This document shows positions 52,577 to 63,247 of a stretch of 64,000 bases of DNA, piece by piece. Numbering within the stretch: the first letter of the stretch is position 1; each line of letters begins with the position of its first letter. The position numbers and the translations under genes are program-made. The notes below the pieces were generated by a model that made no database searches, had not been told where the DNA came from, and was given only the letters and a program-made list of their open reading frames with translations. Source of the stretch: Saccharomyces paradoxus. Taxonomy: Eukaryota > Ascomycota > Saccharomycetes > Saccharomycetales > Saccharomycetaceae. Where the stretch lies: positions 372,001-436,000 of the forward strand of contig NC_047493.1 in assembly GCF_002079055.1 (NCBI RefSeq), in the 5' to 3' direction.

Positions 52577-53620
52577 ATGACTACTGATAAAACCACTGTT
52601 TTTGTTTCTGGTGCTACTGGTTTCATTGCTCTACACGTCGTGGACGATTTATTGAGAGCTGGTTACAAGGTCATCGGTTCGGGTAGATCCCAAGAAAAGA
52701 ACGATGGTTTGTTGAAAAAATTTAACAATCCCAATCTTTCAATGGAGATTGTCGAAGACATTGCTGCTCCAAATGCTTTTGACAAAGCTTTCGAAAAGCG
52801 TGGCAAAGAGATCAGAGTTGTTTTGCACATAGCTTCTCCGGTCCACTTCAACACTACTGATTTGGAAAAGGACCTTTTGATTCCAGCTGTCAATGGTACC
52901 AAATCCATTCTGGAAGCTATTAAAAAATACGCCGCAGATACTGTTGAAAAGGTCGTCATCACTTCTTCTGTTGCTGCTCTTGCTTCCCCTGTAGACATGA
53001 AGGACACCAGCTTCGTTGTTACTGAGGAAAGTTGGAACAAAGACACTTGGGAAAGCTGTCAAGCTAACGCGATTTCCGCATACTGCGGTTCCAAGAAATT
53101 TGCTGAGAAAACTGCTTGGGATTTTCTCAAGGAAAACCAGTCAAGCATCAAATTTACGCTATCGACCATCAACCCAGGATTTGTTTTTGGCCCTCAGTTA
53201 TTCGCTGACACACTTAGAAATGGAATAAATAGTTCTTCAGCTGTTATTGCCGAATTAGTTCGTTCTAAATTGGGCGACAAGTTTTATAATTACAGCGGTC
53301 CTTTTATTGACGTTCGCGATGTTTCAAAAGCTCATTTACTTGCATTTGAAAACCCCGAATGTGCTGGCCAAAGATTATTTTTGTGTGAGGATGTGTTCTG
53401 CTCCCAAGAAGCGCTGGATATCCTGAACGAGGAATTTCCACAGTTAAAAGGCAAGATAGCAACTGGTAATCCTGGCAGCGGTCCAAGCTTTTTGAAAAAA
53501 AACTGTTGCAAGTGTGACAACTGCAAGACCAAAAAATTATTAGGATTTGAATTCTATAAGTTTAGAGATTGCATTGTTGATACCGCCTCGCAATTGCTAG
53601 AAGTTGAAAATGAAAACTAA
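52577..53620 (+). CDS. Short-chain dehydrogenase/reductase, YGL039W orthologue
   Basis: 347 residues from the first ATG ([16 protein letters not shown]). It is an extended SDR of the dihydroflavonol-4-reductase-like group, which in yeast includes Gre2, Ari1 and YDR541C and reduces carbonyl compounds with NADPH. The cofactor motif is [17 protein letters not shown], an Arg-bearing beta-2 end [10 protein letters not shown] favours NADPH, and the catalytic YCGSK gives the YxxxK pair. Length is within a residue of the S. cerevisiae protein. The C-terminal part has an extra Cys cluster ([12 protein letters not shown]) worth noting. Confidence 0.92.
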   Translation: MTTDKTTVFVSGATGFIALHVVDDLLRAGYKVIGSGRSQEKNDGLLKKFNNPNLSMEIVEDIAAPNAFDKAFEKRGKEIRVVLHIASPVHFNTTDLEKDLLIPAVNGTKSILEAIKKYAADTVEKVVITSSVAALASPVDMKDTSFVVTEESWNKDTWESCQANAISAYCGSKKFAEKTAWDFLKENQSSIKFTLSTINPGFVFGPQLFADTLRNGINSSSAVIAELVRSKLGDKFYNYSGPFIDVRDVSKAHLLAFENPECAGQRLFLCEDVFCSQEALDILNEEFPQLKGKIATGNPGSGPSFLKKNCCKCDNCKTKKLLGFEFYKFRDCIVDTASQLLEVENEN

Positions 53621-53921
53621 ATTCAAGCTTCAGCAAAAACTTACTCTGATCCTATAATCAAATAAATGTAGACATGTAGCATATAGAAAATGAGTATTTT
53701 ATGGTTACGGATTCAGAGCGTTTGTAGAATGCGCAGTTAGCATAGTATTACTTTTTCATTTTGAAAAAAAAAAAATTAAACAAAGCAATATCTTGACAGA
53801 TCAGCAAATCTCGGAAGCTTTTGCGCGTGCACGGCAGCTAAAGAATGTTTATAGATACGAAGAAGAAATAAATAACTAAAAATAAATTTTATTGAGAGGG
53901 TATGAATGAAAGAGAGCCTCA
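53621..53921. other. Intergenic YGL039W-OCH1 (convergent)
   Basis: 301 bp with 3'-end sequence of two convergent genes and an A-run near 53764. No gene seen. Confidence 0.5.
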
Positions 53922-55364
53922 TTATTTATGACCAGCATTTTTATCAGCATCATCTTTCCAGGTCCCGCCAAACATATGCTTTACAAAAGCCATTTTGTCA
54001 TCGCTTGACTGGGAACCCATTTGTCCCACATCCGGTGAAAAGCTTGTTATTGGTAAGACCATCACATCATCAACAATAACCGGGTCTTTCAAAAAGGAAA
54101 AGAATTCCCAGGGCATTAAGTTTGATGATTGTAAAGATTCTGATATTTTCTTATAAAATCTTCTTGTTGATTTGGACAGCGCACCGCCATCAAACTCTTC
54201 TGCCAATGCGGAAGCGCCATCACTACCTTCTTCGTCGCTCTTGTTTAGGTTCGGGTTGACCAACATGATATCGCTGTTGTGCCGTAGCACATTGTTCATA
54301 TATTCGAAAATGATATCAGAGAAAATACCTGGGCCCGTCCAATTCATTATATCTGAACCATCAACATTCTTGTTATTTTTCAATTCGGAGTGTTTGTAAG
54401 TCTCGTCATCACGTCTTTTGTGCCTATAGTTTACGTTATAATCTTCTTCATACCTCGGATCAATCATTTCACTGACAGGAACTCCCGGGTCTTGTACACT
54501 CATCAAAGTAGTTGCAGTAATATTTAAAATCAATTCTCTTAGGATCGGGTGACCTGGCTTGGCCTGGATAGTCCATTGACAAAACTGGATCCTACGAGCA
54601 TACCATACACTCCAGTCATCTCTGTCCGGATCAGCTTCAATGCCGATAACCAGCCCCGGCTGTTGTGAAATTTTATCGCTTGAGAGAGGTGAGGCTTTTA
54701 AGTTTTTATAAGGAATAGGTTTATTCACATCTATTATGTTGTGTAACCATGACTCATTTTGGGAAGGCCATGAATCAATTGGCTTCAAAAGCATAGTATC
54801 CATATCTGAGTAAACACCACCCCTTGCAAATAACAATAGGTATCTTAAGAAGTCTGCCTTCAGGATGTTTTTAGGCATCAGTTTGAACGCTTGGACAACT
54901 ACCGGAACGGGTGCGTAAAGGTTTTCCAAAAATGGGATAATGGAATCATCCGGAATCAGAGAGTATTGGTAATGCGGCGAAGATGAATCAGCCCATGTCT
55001 TTTGATAGGCTCTGAACGTGGAGGGGAAGTCTTTGTTGTCGGTGCTGACTTTCCAGGTCTGCCATACCCTTTGCGGAATGGGAGCCTGAGCGTCGTATGG
55101 GAACGCAAACGATAGTTGGTCACGTAAATTATGCAATTGATTCTCTTTCTTGTTAACTGCACTTTGTTTCTTCAAATTTATATCCTGCGAATGAGAAGTC
55201 GTAGGGAGACGGGTCTGCTTGTAATCATTTTTGCTGGGGTAAAACTGAGAAAGCAACCTTTTGTTTGACAAGTGAAACGACAACAAAGAGTAAACAAGAA
55301 GTACGGTTACAACTATTGTCTTTGATTTCCTTGTGGCAATCAGGTGGGACAGCTTCCTAGACAT
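53922..55364 (-). CDS. OCH1: Initiating alpha-1,6-mannosyltransferase Och1
   Basis: A 480-residue type II cis-Golgi enzyme that starts the outer mannan chain on N-glycans. A short cytosolic tail is followed by a signal anchor (about 17-31, TIVVTVLLVYSLLSF), a stem, and the GT32 domain. The latter has IPQRVWQTWK near residue 97 and the metal-binding DxD at D187/D189 in GGVYSDMDT. Length equals S. cerevisiae Och1. It acts downstream of the lipid-linked glycan steps performed by Alg2 and Alg13 in this window. Confidence 0.97.
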   Translation of the reverse strand: MSRKLSHLIATRKSKTIVVTVLLVYSLLSFHLSNKRLLSQFYPSKNDYKQTRLPTTSHSQDINLKKQSAVNKKENQLHNLRDQLSFAFPYDAQAPIPQRVWQTWKVSTDNKDFPSTFRAYQKTWADSSSPHYQYSLIPDDSIIPFLENLYAPVPVVVQAFKLMPKNILKADFLRYLLLFARGGVYSDMDTMLLKPIDSWPSQNESWLHNIIDVNKPIPYKNLKASPLSSDKISQQPGLVIGIEADPDRDDWSVWYARRIQFCQWTIQAKPGHPILRELILNITATTLMSVQDPGVPVSEMIDPRYEEDYNVNYRHKRRDDETYKHSELKNNKNVDGSDIMNWTGPGIFSDIIFEYMNNVLRHNSDIMLVNPNLNKSDEEGSDGASALAEEFDGGALSKSTRRFYKKISESLQSSNLMPWEFFSFLKDPVIVDDVMVLPITSFSPDVGQMGSQSSDDKMAFVKHMFGGTWKDDADKNAGHK

Positions 55365-55847
55365 GACCTCTTTTTTTCTTATTTTTATTTCCTTTCCCTT
55401 TTCAAATTGCTCTTGCTGCTCTTGGAAATGGAAGCGAGATTTTAACTAATGCAACCTGTCCCTATTAAATACAAGAGGATGCAGATGGGAAGAGAGAATG
55501 CGGATTGGCGAGAAATAAGGCCGGTATTTGAATGAGACAGACAGTGGCTACCAAGCTACCTTAATGTAGAAGTTTTGACGTTGCTGTCCCTGCAACGTGA
55601 AAAATACAAAAAGGCGCGTGCAGTTGAGGCCCAGCCAAATCTTTTCGCGGTGGGCCGGCCAGATGATTTAAGCAATTTACCCAAAGAAGAAGAAAGAGAG
55701 GCGTAAAGACGCTAGATATTTTTTATTATTCCTTCGCCATATGTCGGAAATCGGTATAATATATATATATTATAGATTATTATATAGTAGATTGTGCAAT
55801 TGGAAGCCGCCTTAGATCGTTAGGTTGAAAAAAATATCATTCAGCTC
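55365..55847. other. Intergenic OCH1-PNC1
   Basis: 483 bp with the OCH1 promoter and PNC1 3' flank, including a TA repeat around 55757-55794. No gene seen. Confidence 0.55.
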
Positions 55848-56498
55848 CTATTTATCCACGACATTGACGTTGTGGGCCTTTAGCTCTTCCTTGACCTTGT
55901 TGATGACTTCTGGATCATCGCTGATAGGCTTTGTGTAATCCAGCAGGACAGTGGTCTTATAACCTAGTTCTGCAGCGGAGATGGCGGTGGCTTTAACACA
56001 ATACTCCAAGGCCACACCGACAATGTAAACCTCGTCCGTGTGATGCTTTTCTAAATACTTATTCATGTCGGTCTTGTGGAAGTTCCAGATGTCATGGAAA
56101 GCGGAGTAATACTCACGGTCAGTCAAGAAACCCTTGTCGACGATCTTAATGTGCTTAGTGAGCACCTGGTCCATTATTTGGTCAACCAATTGACTACCCC
56201 AGGTGTTTTTCACACAGTGTACGGGCCACAAGATGCCCTCTTGGGTGGAATCATCACCTGGTCTTGGAGAACGGTAGGTGTATGTCGAATATGGTTCTTT
56301 ATCTTTATGGTTCTTTGCGAACGAAACATGTCTGGAAGGATGCCAGTCTCTGGTGACCACAATTCTGTGCCAGTCTCTATCAGCATCTTGCATCAAGTCT
56401 GAAATAGGATTGATCAATTCCTCACCCTTTGGAACAACCAAGGAACCCAAGGGAGAAATAAAATCATTCTGCATATCAACAACAATTAAGGTCTTCAT
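55848..56498 (-). CDS. PNC1: Nicotinamidase Pnc1
   Basis: A 216-residue enzyme converting nicotinamide to nicotinic acid in the NAD salvage pathway, which relieves Sir2 inhibition. The catalytic triad is D8, K122 and C167; zinc ligands include D51, H53 and H94 (DWHPSRH, WPVHC). Length and all key residues equal S. cerevisiae Pnc1. The protein is known to reach peroxisomes by piggy-backing on Gpd1. Confidence 0.98.
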   Translation of the reverse strand: MKTLIVVDMQNDFISPLGSLVVPKGEELINPISDLMQDADRDWHRIVVTRDWHPSRHVSFAKNHKDKEPYSTYTYRSPRPGDDSTQEGILWPVHCVKNTWGSQLVDQIMDQVLTKHIKIVDKGFLTDREYYSAFHDIWNFHKTDMNKYLEKHHTDEVYIVGVALEYCVKATAISAAELGYKTTVLLDYTKPISDDPEVINKVKEELKAHNVNVVDK

Positions 56499-57162
56499 TT
56501 TTTTTCCTATGTTTTATTCTTTCCACCAAATATATAAGTAATTGTAAAAGAAATAGTTGTTTAAAGATTTCTTTTCTGATTGTATCCAACCATCTACTTG
56601 TTAAGAAACTCTATGTGTACAAACATAAATATATACAGATACTTATATGAGTAGTATATATAGGTTTATTAATAACTATTACCACATCATAGTCGTATCT
56701 GGAGACACATACGTATTGGCCGAACAGAAACCCCTGCCCCTTGTAGAACTTTTTTCATAATTCACTTTACCAGTACGTAACACCACGCGCCGCCCCTTTG
56801 TGGGGCTTGCCCCTTTTTTTTTTTTTTTTTCTTTTTTTTTTCGGAAACATTCCGCGAGCTTTCATTTCCGTCTCAAATGACATTATAATAATGTGCGTGA
56901 AAAGCGATACCGTATTTAATGATATTCAATATTCTTCACGAAAACCGTTAGAAATGATATATATATTTATATTTATATATACTAGGAAAAAGACGTTACC
57001 CCGTATGCCACCTTGATCCTAAACTTAGTACATTTTTTTTTTGCTTGGATCTCGGCGGCAGTTTTTTCTGTTTCATATAAGGAGGATCCTAGGGAAAAGG
57101 AAAAAAGGAAGCAGAATTAAGCATTAACAACAATACAAGCAGCACAGACCCTTACCACCAGA
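56499..57162. other. PNC1-YGL036W divergent region
   Basis: 664 bp with PNC1 STREs, a long T-tract (56815-56840), TA-rich sequence near 56958-56980 and an A/G-rich leader before YGL036W. No gene seen. Confidence 0.55.
56731..56814 (-). promoter_or_regulatory. Four stress-response elements upstream of PNC1
   Basis: CCCCT (AGGGG read towards PNC1) occurs at 56731-56735, 56737-56741, 56793-56797 and 56810-56814, about 235-315 bp before the PNC1 ATG. STREs bind Msn2/Msn4, and PNC1 is known to be induced by heat, salt and calorie restriction through such sites. Confidence 0.8.
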
Positions 57163-59865
57163 ATGCAGAAGTGTGCTGGTCATGCACCACTGGTGATGGC
57201 AGTTTCGCGGATCTCCCAAGACACCGCCGACGCTCTTTTGCAAGCTATTTTAAAGGCCTTCCATAAACTAGCTTCCATAGACAGCAGCCACAATAATGAT
57301 CCTGTTGAAATAGCTTTCAAGCTCATAAACTCTTTTAAATATTTGCCGATTTCAGTTCATCCTGTAGAAGATTTTGACTCTGAACTGCGAGAGGTGGACA
57401 TTTTTTCTCCCCTTTTACAGTCAGCCGTTGCTGCTGCTAATAATAGCAATATCATATGGGACCTTATAGCGGTGTTATTTGCATACATTTCCATCCATAA
57501 ACAGTTCCATCCTTTGATCCTGCACAATCTGAAGATATGGAAGGATTTTATGGCAGATCATAATGAAGAAAATGCGACATCCACTAAACAGGACGGGGAA
57601 TCGATAAAATTCGGCGTACTGTCCCTTCTTTCCATTGTTCAAAATTTTGAAGAAATAACGCCAAATTTATTTGAGTTTTTAAGGCTCGGTTTGAGATCTA
57701 CTTTGCTTAAGATTTGGGTGCCACAATGGCAAAGATATGATCCTTCGGCAACGAATTTAATTATTGGTGATGAAAAAATTTCTAATTGGATAACGACAGA
57801 TCACCAGGTAGATTTCTTTATCATCACTTCATTAGCATCGACATCCTCATTGGAAGTTTTGCCATCTCCTTATTTTGTCTATAAGATCTCTAAAAGAATT
57901 TCTCACTTCCCAAACTTAGTTGATCCGAAACTATATCGATCTGCAATTTCTACAATAATGGAAAATGGCATTTCAGACAACGGTGGAGAGAGCTCTGGCG
58001 ACAGCATTAACTCAAATGATTTGTCCTTTTACTTCCAAGTTCTAATGGAAGTTATTGACCACCCTGAGTTGAATTATTTGCAGGAAAATCGATTAATTTT
58101 GTTACTTGACATTGCATTAAATTATTTAATCTTGGTTCCTACTCACTGTTTACATTCAAGCTTTGGTGAATTGGGATCTACTCAAAGTTTAGCATCCACT
58201 TTAAATATCATTCAATTCCTTTTATCGAAATTCTTAATCAACATGGGCAGTATTTCACAATTAATTAGCCAATCCAACAAGAAATGCATCACTAATAATA
58301 ATAATATCAATAATAACAATGGTAACAACAATGGTATTAGTACCACCACTAGTACCACCACCACTACTAACAATAATAATAACAACAGGAAAATAGACTG
58401 GACGCAATCGTATCAAACAAGGTACCAAATTCCATACTGGTTCGAGGACTTAATATTGCCGCCAATACCACCTATTTCAAAATCGCTGTTTACTTTTGAC
58501 CAGAATCTAAATCACGAATCGGACTCAATCATGATTGTAAATGATTTATTACGCTGTTTGAACTTAACCATTCTTTTGACATCTAAACTTCTAAGGGACT
58601 ATAATGACCTGAACATCAACCCACTAATTCAATCTTCTGACGATAACAGCAGTGAAAACAACCATGTGGTGATAGAACAATACATGCAGCTCTATCTCGT
58701 TCCATTATTCACTTCATTGTTATTGACCCAACAATTAAAAGATCGAGACCAAGAACAGGGACAAGAAGAACGAGTAAAAGATGAAGAAAAAAAGGAAAAT
58801 GTGAGTCTTATTGGCTCTTCCTCAGTCAAAAAATTATTCTCTCAGTTAATTTTTTTCAGCTCCTTGAAATTATGTGAAAATTTGATCATAAAGGAAAAAA
58901 ATTTAGCACTATACCATTTAATCAAATTTACAACAAAGATTTCTCTAGATGACTTGATTTTACAAAAAATATCCATAAACTTATTGAACCATTTATTTTT
59001 CCATCAAATCAGGGATGGAGATGATAATGATAATTTGATCCAAAAGTTATGTTTAAAGAATCAACTCTCTTTCCAAGCTTTAAAAGATTACATCGCATTG
59101 TGGAATGACGGCTCTGAAGTTTATAATACATTTTATAAGGACCTTTTCTGTGAAGAACAACCAAAGATCAAATCAATAAAACTAACAACGTCTGACTTGC
59201 TCGAATTATTCCCTGAGGATGTTCAATTTGTGATACCTACTCCACCGACTACAATAACATCGGTAGCCATAAGCGATACTTCCATACCATCGCAATTAGG
59301 TCCGCAGAAGAATATTGAAAACTTCACTCCCTTATCGAAGTACGATGCCTATTCGTCCACCTCTTTCATACCGTCCACGTCAAAAAACGGCAATGCTAAC
59401 ACTAATAAGCAGCAGCAGCCTCAGAACTCTACTCCAAATTCTTCGAACAGGTACTTGTTCAATAAAAGTAGCCTGCTTTCTCAGGAAGGTAACGGTAGCA
59501 ACAACAATAGCAGCACACAAGGACCTGGTTCCATGAATGAGAGTTATTCTCTTGACAATTCATTTAACACAACCAACACCAATATGACGAGGCAACCAAC
59601 TACGTTGACTAGAGCAACCGATGCCATGACAACAGCGCCTACGACACCAACTCCATACAAGAACACTAGTAGTAGCAACAATAACAACCTGTGGATTGAA
59701 TCACCAATGTCAAATTTCAAAGGTTCTATTATCAATAAAAATACAAATAAGAGTAAAATGGTTAATACTGGTAAAAATTACATTTTAGGAGGCCATAATA
59801 AAGTTAAAAATAACAGTAGAGCTCAATCAATACATATAGATGACTTTGAAAATGATAACAGTTAA
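57163..59865 (+). CDS. Large protein of unknown function, YGL036W orthologue
   Basis: A 900-residue protein whose S. cerevisiae counterpart is similar in length and uncharacterised. Residues 1-390 are mostly helical with no known motif. An Asn/Thr-rich tract follows (about 390-420, NNN and STTTTTTN). A second helical block runs to about 690. The C-terminal 200 residues are Ser/Thr/Asn-rich and disordered. No membrane span or signal peptide is evident. The small frame at 59315-59536 inside it is a shadow. Confidence 0.9.
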   Translation: MQKCAGHAPLVMAVSRISQDTADALLQAILKAFHKLASIDSSHNNDPVEIAFKLINSFKYLPISVHPVEDFDSELREVDIFSPLLQSAVAAANNSNIIWDLIAVLFAYISIHKQFHPLILHNLKIWKDFMADHNEENATSTKQDGESIKFGVLSLLSIVQNFEEITPNLFEFLRLGLRSTLLKIWVPQWQRYDPSATNLIIGDEKISNWITTDHQVDFFIITSLASTSSLEVLPSPYFVYKISKRISHFPNLVDPKLYRSAISTIMENGISDNGGESSGDSINSNDLSFYFQVLMEVIDHPELNYLQENRLILLLDIALNYLILVPTHCLHSSFGELGSTQSLASTLNIIQFLLSKFLINMGSISQLISQSNKKCITNNNNINNNNGNNNGISTTTSTTTTTNNNNNNRKIDWTQSYQTRYQIPYWFEDLILPPIPPISKSLFTFDQNLNHESDSIMIVNDLLRCLNLTILLTSKLLRDYNDLNINPLIQSSDDNSSENNHVVIEQYMQLYLVPLFTSLLLTQQLKDRDQEQGQEERVKDEEKKENVSLIGSSSVKKLFSQLIFFSSLKLCENLIIKEKNLALYHLIKFTTKISLDDLILQKISINLLNHLFFHQIRDGDDNDNLIQKLCLKNQLSFQALKDYIALWNDGSEVYNTFYKDLFCEEQPKIKSIKLTTSDLLELFPEDVQFVIPTPPTTITSVAISDTSIPSQLGPQKNIENFTPLSKYDAYSSTSFIPSTSKNGNANTNKQQQPQNSTPNSSNRYLFNKSSLLSQEGNGSNNNSSTQGPGSMNESYSLDNSFNTTNTNMTRQPTTLTRATDAMTTAPTTPTPYKNTSSSNNNNLWIESPMSNFKGSIINKNTNKSKMVNTGKNYILGGHNKVKNNSRAQSIHIDDFENDNS

Positions 59866-59904
59866 TCATCACTGCGAAAACTAAGACAATTAAAATATGT
59901 ATTT

Positions 59905-59995
59905 TTACTATTATTAAATATTATTATTGTTATTATTATTAAATATTATTATTATTATTATTATTACTATTATTTATTAATTATTAATATTATTA
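59905..59995. repeat. ATT microsatellite between YGL036W and MIG1
   Basis: An imperfect (att)n tract broken by aaatatt units, about 90 bp, in the 185-bp gap between two convergent stops. It is likely to vary between strains and may serve as AT-rich 3'-end sequence. Confidence 0.85.
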
Positions 59996-60049
59996 ATTCT
60001 TGTCTACTGTCTTTCGATATATCTACACCGCCAAAAACTTGCCAGCGTC

Positions 60050-61576
60050 TCAGTCCATATGTGGGAAGGGCAATGGTAAACTTCTTATGGGTGGTAGCGT
60101 TTCCGATTCTTGAGCTTGTGAATCCGATTGGGGAATAGGGGTTTGTTGGACGGATATAGTAGTATTGATCATATTTACCCTTGGTGACAATAGTAAGGGT
60201 GTTGTACTTAACGAACTATTAGAAGCCATCATTTGATTTTGATTTTGATTTTGATTCTGATTCTGGTTCTGGTTCGATTTATTTTGTGATTGAAGCAGAG
60301 TATGCTGTTCTTGTTGCTGTTGCTGAACGTTTAGTAGCCTGTTGTTCAATTCCTTTTGGAAATCAGGTGATGATGAAGAAGAATGTAAGTGATTTTGGTT
60401 CATTACATACTCTAAAGTATGCAGGTTCGTACCACTTGTCGATCTACTTAGCATTGTCGTAGGTGTAGAAGTCTTAGACTTCTTTCTTGATTGCTCTTGC
60501 AAATAGTCTTGCTCAAGGTTGTCGATGCTGGAGTTGGACGGATCCTTTAACCCATCCTCTTCATCCTCACCGCCGGTGGTAAAATCAGAGTCTGATTCGT
60601 TTGTATTTCTTTGGCCAATCAACAAATCGTTCAAACTTAAAACTGAATTTGGTCTCTTCAACTGTATGGAACTCTGAGTTTGTGTTTTGAAACTTCCATT
60701 GCTGTTTGGGTTCGCATTGTTTAATCCTTGAAAATCCGTTAAAGATCGCGGCCTTGGTAGTATAACAGTGTTTGAATAACGTGGCGAGAGCGAATTTTGT
60801 TGTTGTTGTTGCTGTTTCTGTTCAGGACTGTCTATGAAAACAGATCTGGGTGCGCTGCTAGCAATGGGCGTCATCATTTGTAAGGACGATAACGCATTCA
60901 ATTTTAATCTGCTGCTACTATGACTATTGCCCAACGAAGACAAAGTAGTAGGCGTGGATGTAGTTTGATAGTTCATATTATTCAGCGCTAAAGAAGGTGG
61001 AGGCTTCACCGACACGGGAATCTTGACCATCGGGTTGGGAGATGAGACCATATATGCATCATTCCCACCGGTCTCGCCGATTTCGAACTTTGTTCTTCTA
61101 CCTTTTCTAGTGGAAGATCGACTTGGATTTTCTTTTGGTGCAATAGCAATAGGAATTAAAGGCGATAAGTGTTGTTGTGGTAGTGGCGGTGAAAAATTTG
61201 CTGTATTCAAATCTGGTATACTAGTAGCACTAGAATTAGCACTATTCATAGGGGAGCCCACAACCTTCTTCTTTCTGCCTCTTTTACCTCGAGGGTGAGA
61301 ATTGGTATGAATTCTTCTGTGTCTCGTCAGTTCATCGCTTCTACTGAATCTTTTTACACATCCGGGGAAGTCACAAGCATGAGGTTTCTCACCAGTATGA
61401 ATTCTCATGTGTCTTGTTTGATGTTCCAGCCTGTGAAATGCTCTATGGCATATAGGACAGGCATGCGGTCTTGGCGCCTCTGATTTCGCAGCTGCTTTGG
61501 ACTTGCTTTTACTCTCCCTCAATAGAGACCCATCATCGACGTTAGACACTTGCGTCATTGGATATGGGCTTTGCAT
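60050..61576 (-). CDS. MIG1: Glucose-repression zinc-finger factor Mig1
   Basis: A 508-residue repressor that binds GC boxes in glucose-repressed promoters and recruits Cyc8-Tup1. Two C2H2 fingers lie at about 39-91 ([21 protein letters not shown] and [23 protein letters not shown]), followed by a basic block GKRGRKKK. Snf1-type sites can be read at [20 protein letters not shown] and [10 protein letters not shown]. Several Gln and Asn-Gln runs sit in the C-terminal half. The extreme C-terminus [15 protein letters not shown] is the repression region. It is about four residues longer than S. cerevisiae Mig1, probably in the repeats. Confidence 0.97.
   Translation of the reverse strand: MQSPYPMTQVSNVDDGSLLRESKSKSKAAAKSEAPRPHACPICHRAFHRLEHQTRHMRIHTGEKPHACDFPGCVKRFSRSDELTRHRRIHTNSHPRGKRGRKKKVVGSPMNSANSSATSIPDLNTANFSPPLPQQHLSPLIPIAIAPKENPSRSSTRKGRRTKFEIGETGGNDAYMVSSPNPMVKIPVSVKPPPSLALNNMNYQTTSTPTTLSSLGNSHSSSRLKLNALSSLQMMTPIASSAPRSVFIDSPEQKQQQQQQNSLSPRYSNTVILPRPRSLTDFQGLNNANPNSNGSFKTQTQSSIQLKRPNSVLSLNDLLIGQRNTNESDSDFTTGGEDEEDGLKDPSNSSIDNLEQDYLQEQSRKKSKTSTPTTMLSRSTSGTNLHTLEYVMNQNHLHSSSSSPDFQKELNNRLLNVQQQQQEQHTLLQSQNKSNQNQNQNQNQNQNQMMASNSSLSTTPLLLSPRVNMINTTISVQQTPIPQSDSQAQESETLPPIRSLPLPFPHMD
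60232..60286 (-). repeat. Asn-Gln hexanucleotide repeat in MIG1
   Basis: A tandem 6-bp unit (gattt/ct-type on the plus strand) encodes alternating Asn-Gln in Mig1. The unit length keeps the frame, so copy number can change freely. Confidence 0.75.
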
Positions 61577-62873
61577 GGCTATAGTACTATGTTGTCTTCA
61601 CTAGACTCAGCTCTAAGTGTAATTACAAGTGAGCTATAATGAATGGTTCTCTTATCTTCAAAATGCTTTACCGGGCTGCCTTACTCTCCTTTGTCTTCGT
61701 TAATGGATACTGGGGTGAAAAAAAGTTATAATAAATAAATTATCCGAGAACGACTATTTTCTTTTCTTTTTTCTGCTTGCTCTTCCCCACTTTTCTCGTC
61801 CAGCCTGTTGTAAAAATTTGCTGTTGCTTCCTTCGTACTTAGTTTTTCCGAAAGAAAGCGCCGCAGGGCCTTCGCCATCACTCCAGGTTTTCCCGAAGTG
61901 GGGTGGCAGGCCGCAGTCTCTCGCGAAAACAAAGGCAACAAGCATACACGTGGAGAAAAAGCCAGGAAAACTCAAGAGCTTGAACAAGTATGCTAACAAG
62001 TAAGCAAACAGACTTACGCCACTCCGGAGTTTCTCACGGAGGCCGGCCGCTATAGGTTCCCTGAAAAGCTATTATAATGGCAACTACATTCATCAATGCT
62101 CCCCAAAATCCTATCTACCAACACTACTAATATCGTAATTGCGCTTGTCTGCTGCTTAATTGTGGGGCCACAAGTTCTTATCACTTGCTACAATTCTGAA
62201 TTGTATAGGATGCCAACACGAGTTTCGGGAAAAATAGAGCGCTTTTTGTACGCTATCAGTGGAAATGTTGCGAATTAGGCACAAGAAAGAGAAAGATAAA
62301 TATCGTGGGGCCAACCCCAGATGTCAATCTTCCATACGTCAATTCTTAAAGAAGATTAAATAAAAAATAAAAAAAGAATCACCGGCGCGAGGGGAACGTG
62401 TTGGTTGGTCAACCTTTAGTCTTGCTGAATTGACTACTTTCCAGTCTTACTGGTTGCGCTGCATTGTTGGCCTTTTACACACCCCACGCACCCACTTTCC
62501 TTTAAAATCTTACTTAGGAAAAATAGATCACCCGCCTTATTTTCCGGTAAAAAAGAAGTCGATAACGTAGACTAGTGGCCGCTATGCTCAGCAATGATGA
62601 GGAAGCCATGGTTTTAAAGTTGTACATGGAGAGCGATATATGTGCAGAAAAATATTTGAACAGCGTAAAATAAGATTAAACAACAATCAAAAAATAAGAA
62701 ATGCGTTCGTTTTCTCTTTTTTCTCAATAATGACAGAATTGCTAGTTCTTGATCTGATGACTCAAATGGTTAAATAAGGCTTATGGCACCATAAGTCCGC
62801 AGGTCGCACTTGTCTGCCACAGGGAATTCATAAATCGCCAAATTCAAAGCCGTCTTCTTTAAGCCTTTGGAGA
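61577..62873. other. MIG1 upstream interval
   Basis: 1.3 kb without a recognised gene. Overlapping frames on both strands near 61726-62003 look like chance. A 60-codon ATG frame at 62096-62278 encodes a short hydrophobic stretch (NIVIALVCCLIVG) but has no family I know. GGGG-bearing words (ttgtggggc near 62160, cgtggggcc near 62305) could be Mig1-type sites, which is speculative. Confidence 0.5.
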
Positions 62874-63125
62874 ATGGTTTTTGCTGGTAACACAATCGAT
62901 GACATTCATTGGTGTACTCCCTCTAAGGAAACCCACACGATAGAGACAAAACGATGTGGTCACGGCAAGTACTACTTCACCGTTGTGACAAATACCTTCT
63001 CGCCATGTGACAGCGAAAAAACTTTGAAATTCGTGCACGAAAATATTCAATTGTTTCTTGACCCTAAAACCGCACTACTGATCATGAGAAATGCATACAA
63101 ATTCCTTGGACTTGAGGGTCATTAA
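62874..63125 (+). CDS. Hypothetical small ORF, unrecognised
   Basis: An 83-codon frame with an ATG, beginning MVFAGNTIDDIHWC and ending KFLGLEGH. Composition is balanced, with four cysteines, and does not look like low-complexity translation. It lies in the long gap between MIG1 and, by synteny, HOP2, where S. cerevisiae has only a dubious ORF annotated on the other strand. I know no homologue. It may be a fragment of an older gene, a young gene, or chance. Confidence 0.3.
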   Translation: MVFAGNTIDDIHWCTPSKETHTIETKRCGHGKYYFTVVTNTFSPCDSEKTLKFVHENIQLFLDPKTALLIMRNAYKFLGLEGH

Positions 63126-63247
63126 TCTTACCTGGAGTGAGAGAGAACTTCTGACTTGGCCCGTGCTGATAACCCGCCTTCCAATAAACGAGATAGCTCC
63201 GCAGTAGCATGAGATAAGAGCTTGTGATCTCGATTGAAATTCCTAAA

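Noticed and set aside
61726-62003. Overlapping frames on both strands upstream of MIG1
   Set aside because: Three mutually overlapping short frames with no protein family; most likely chance.
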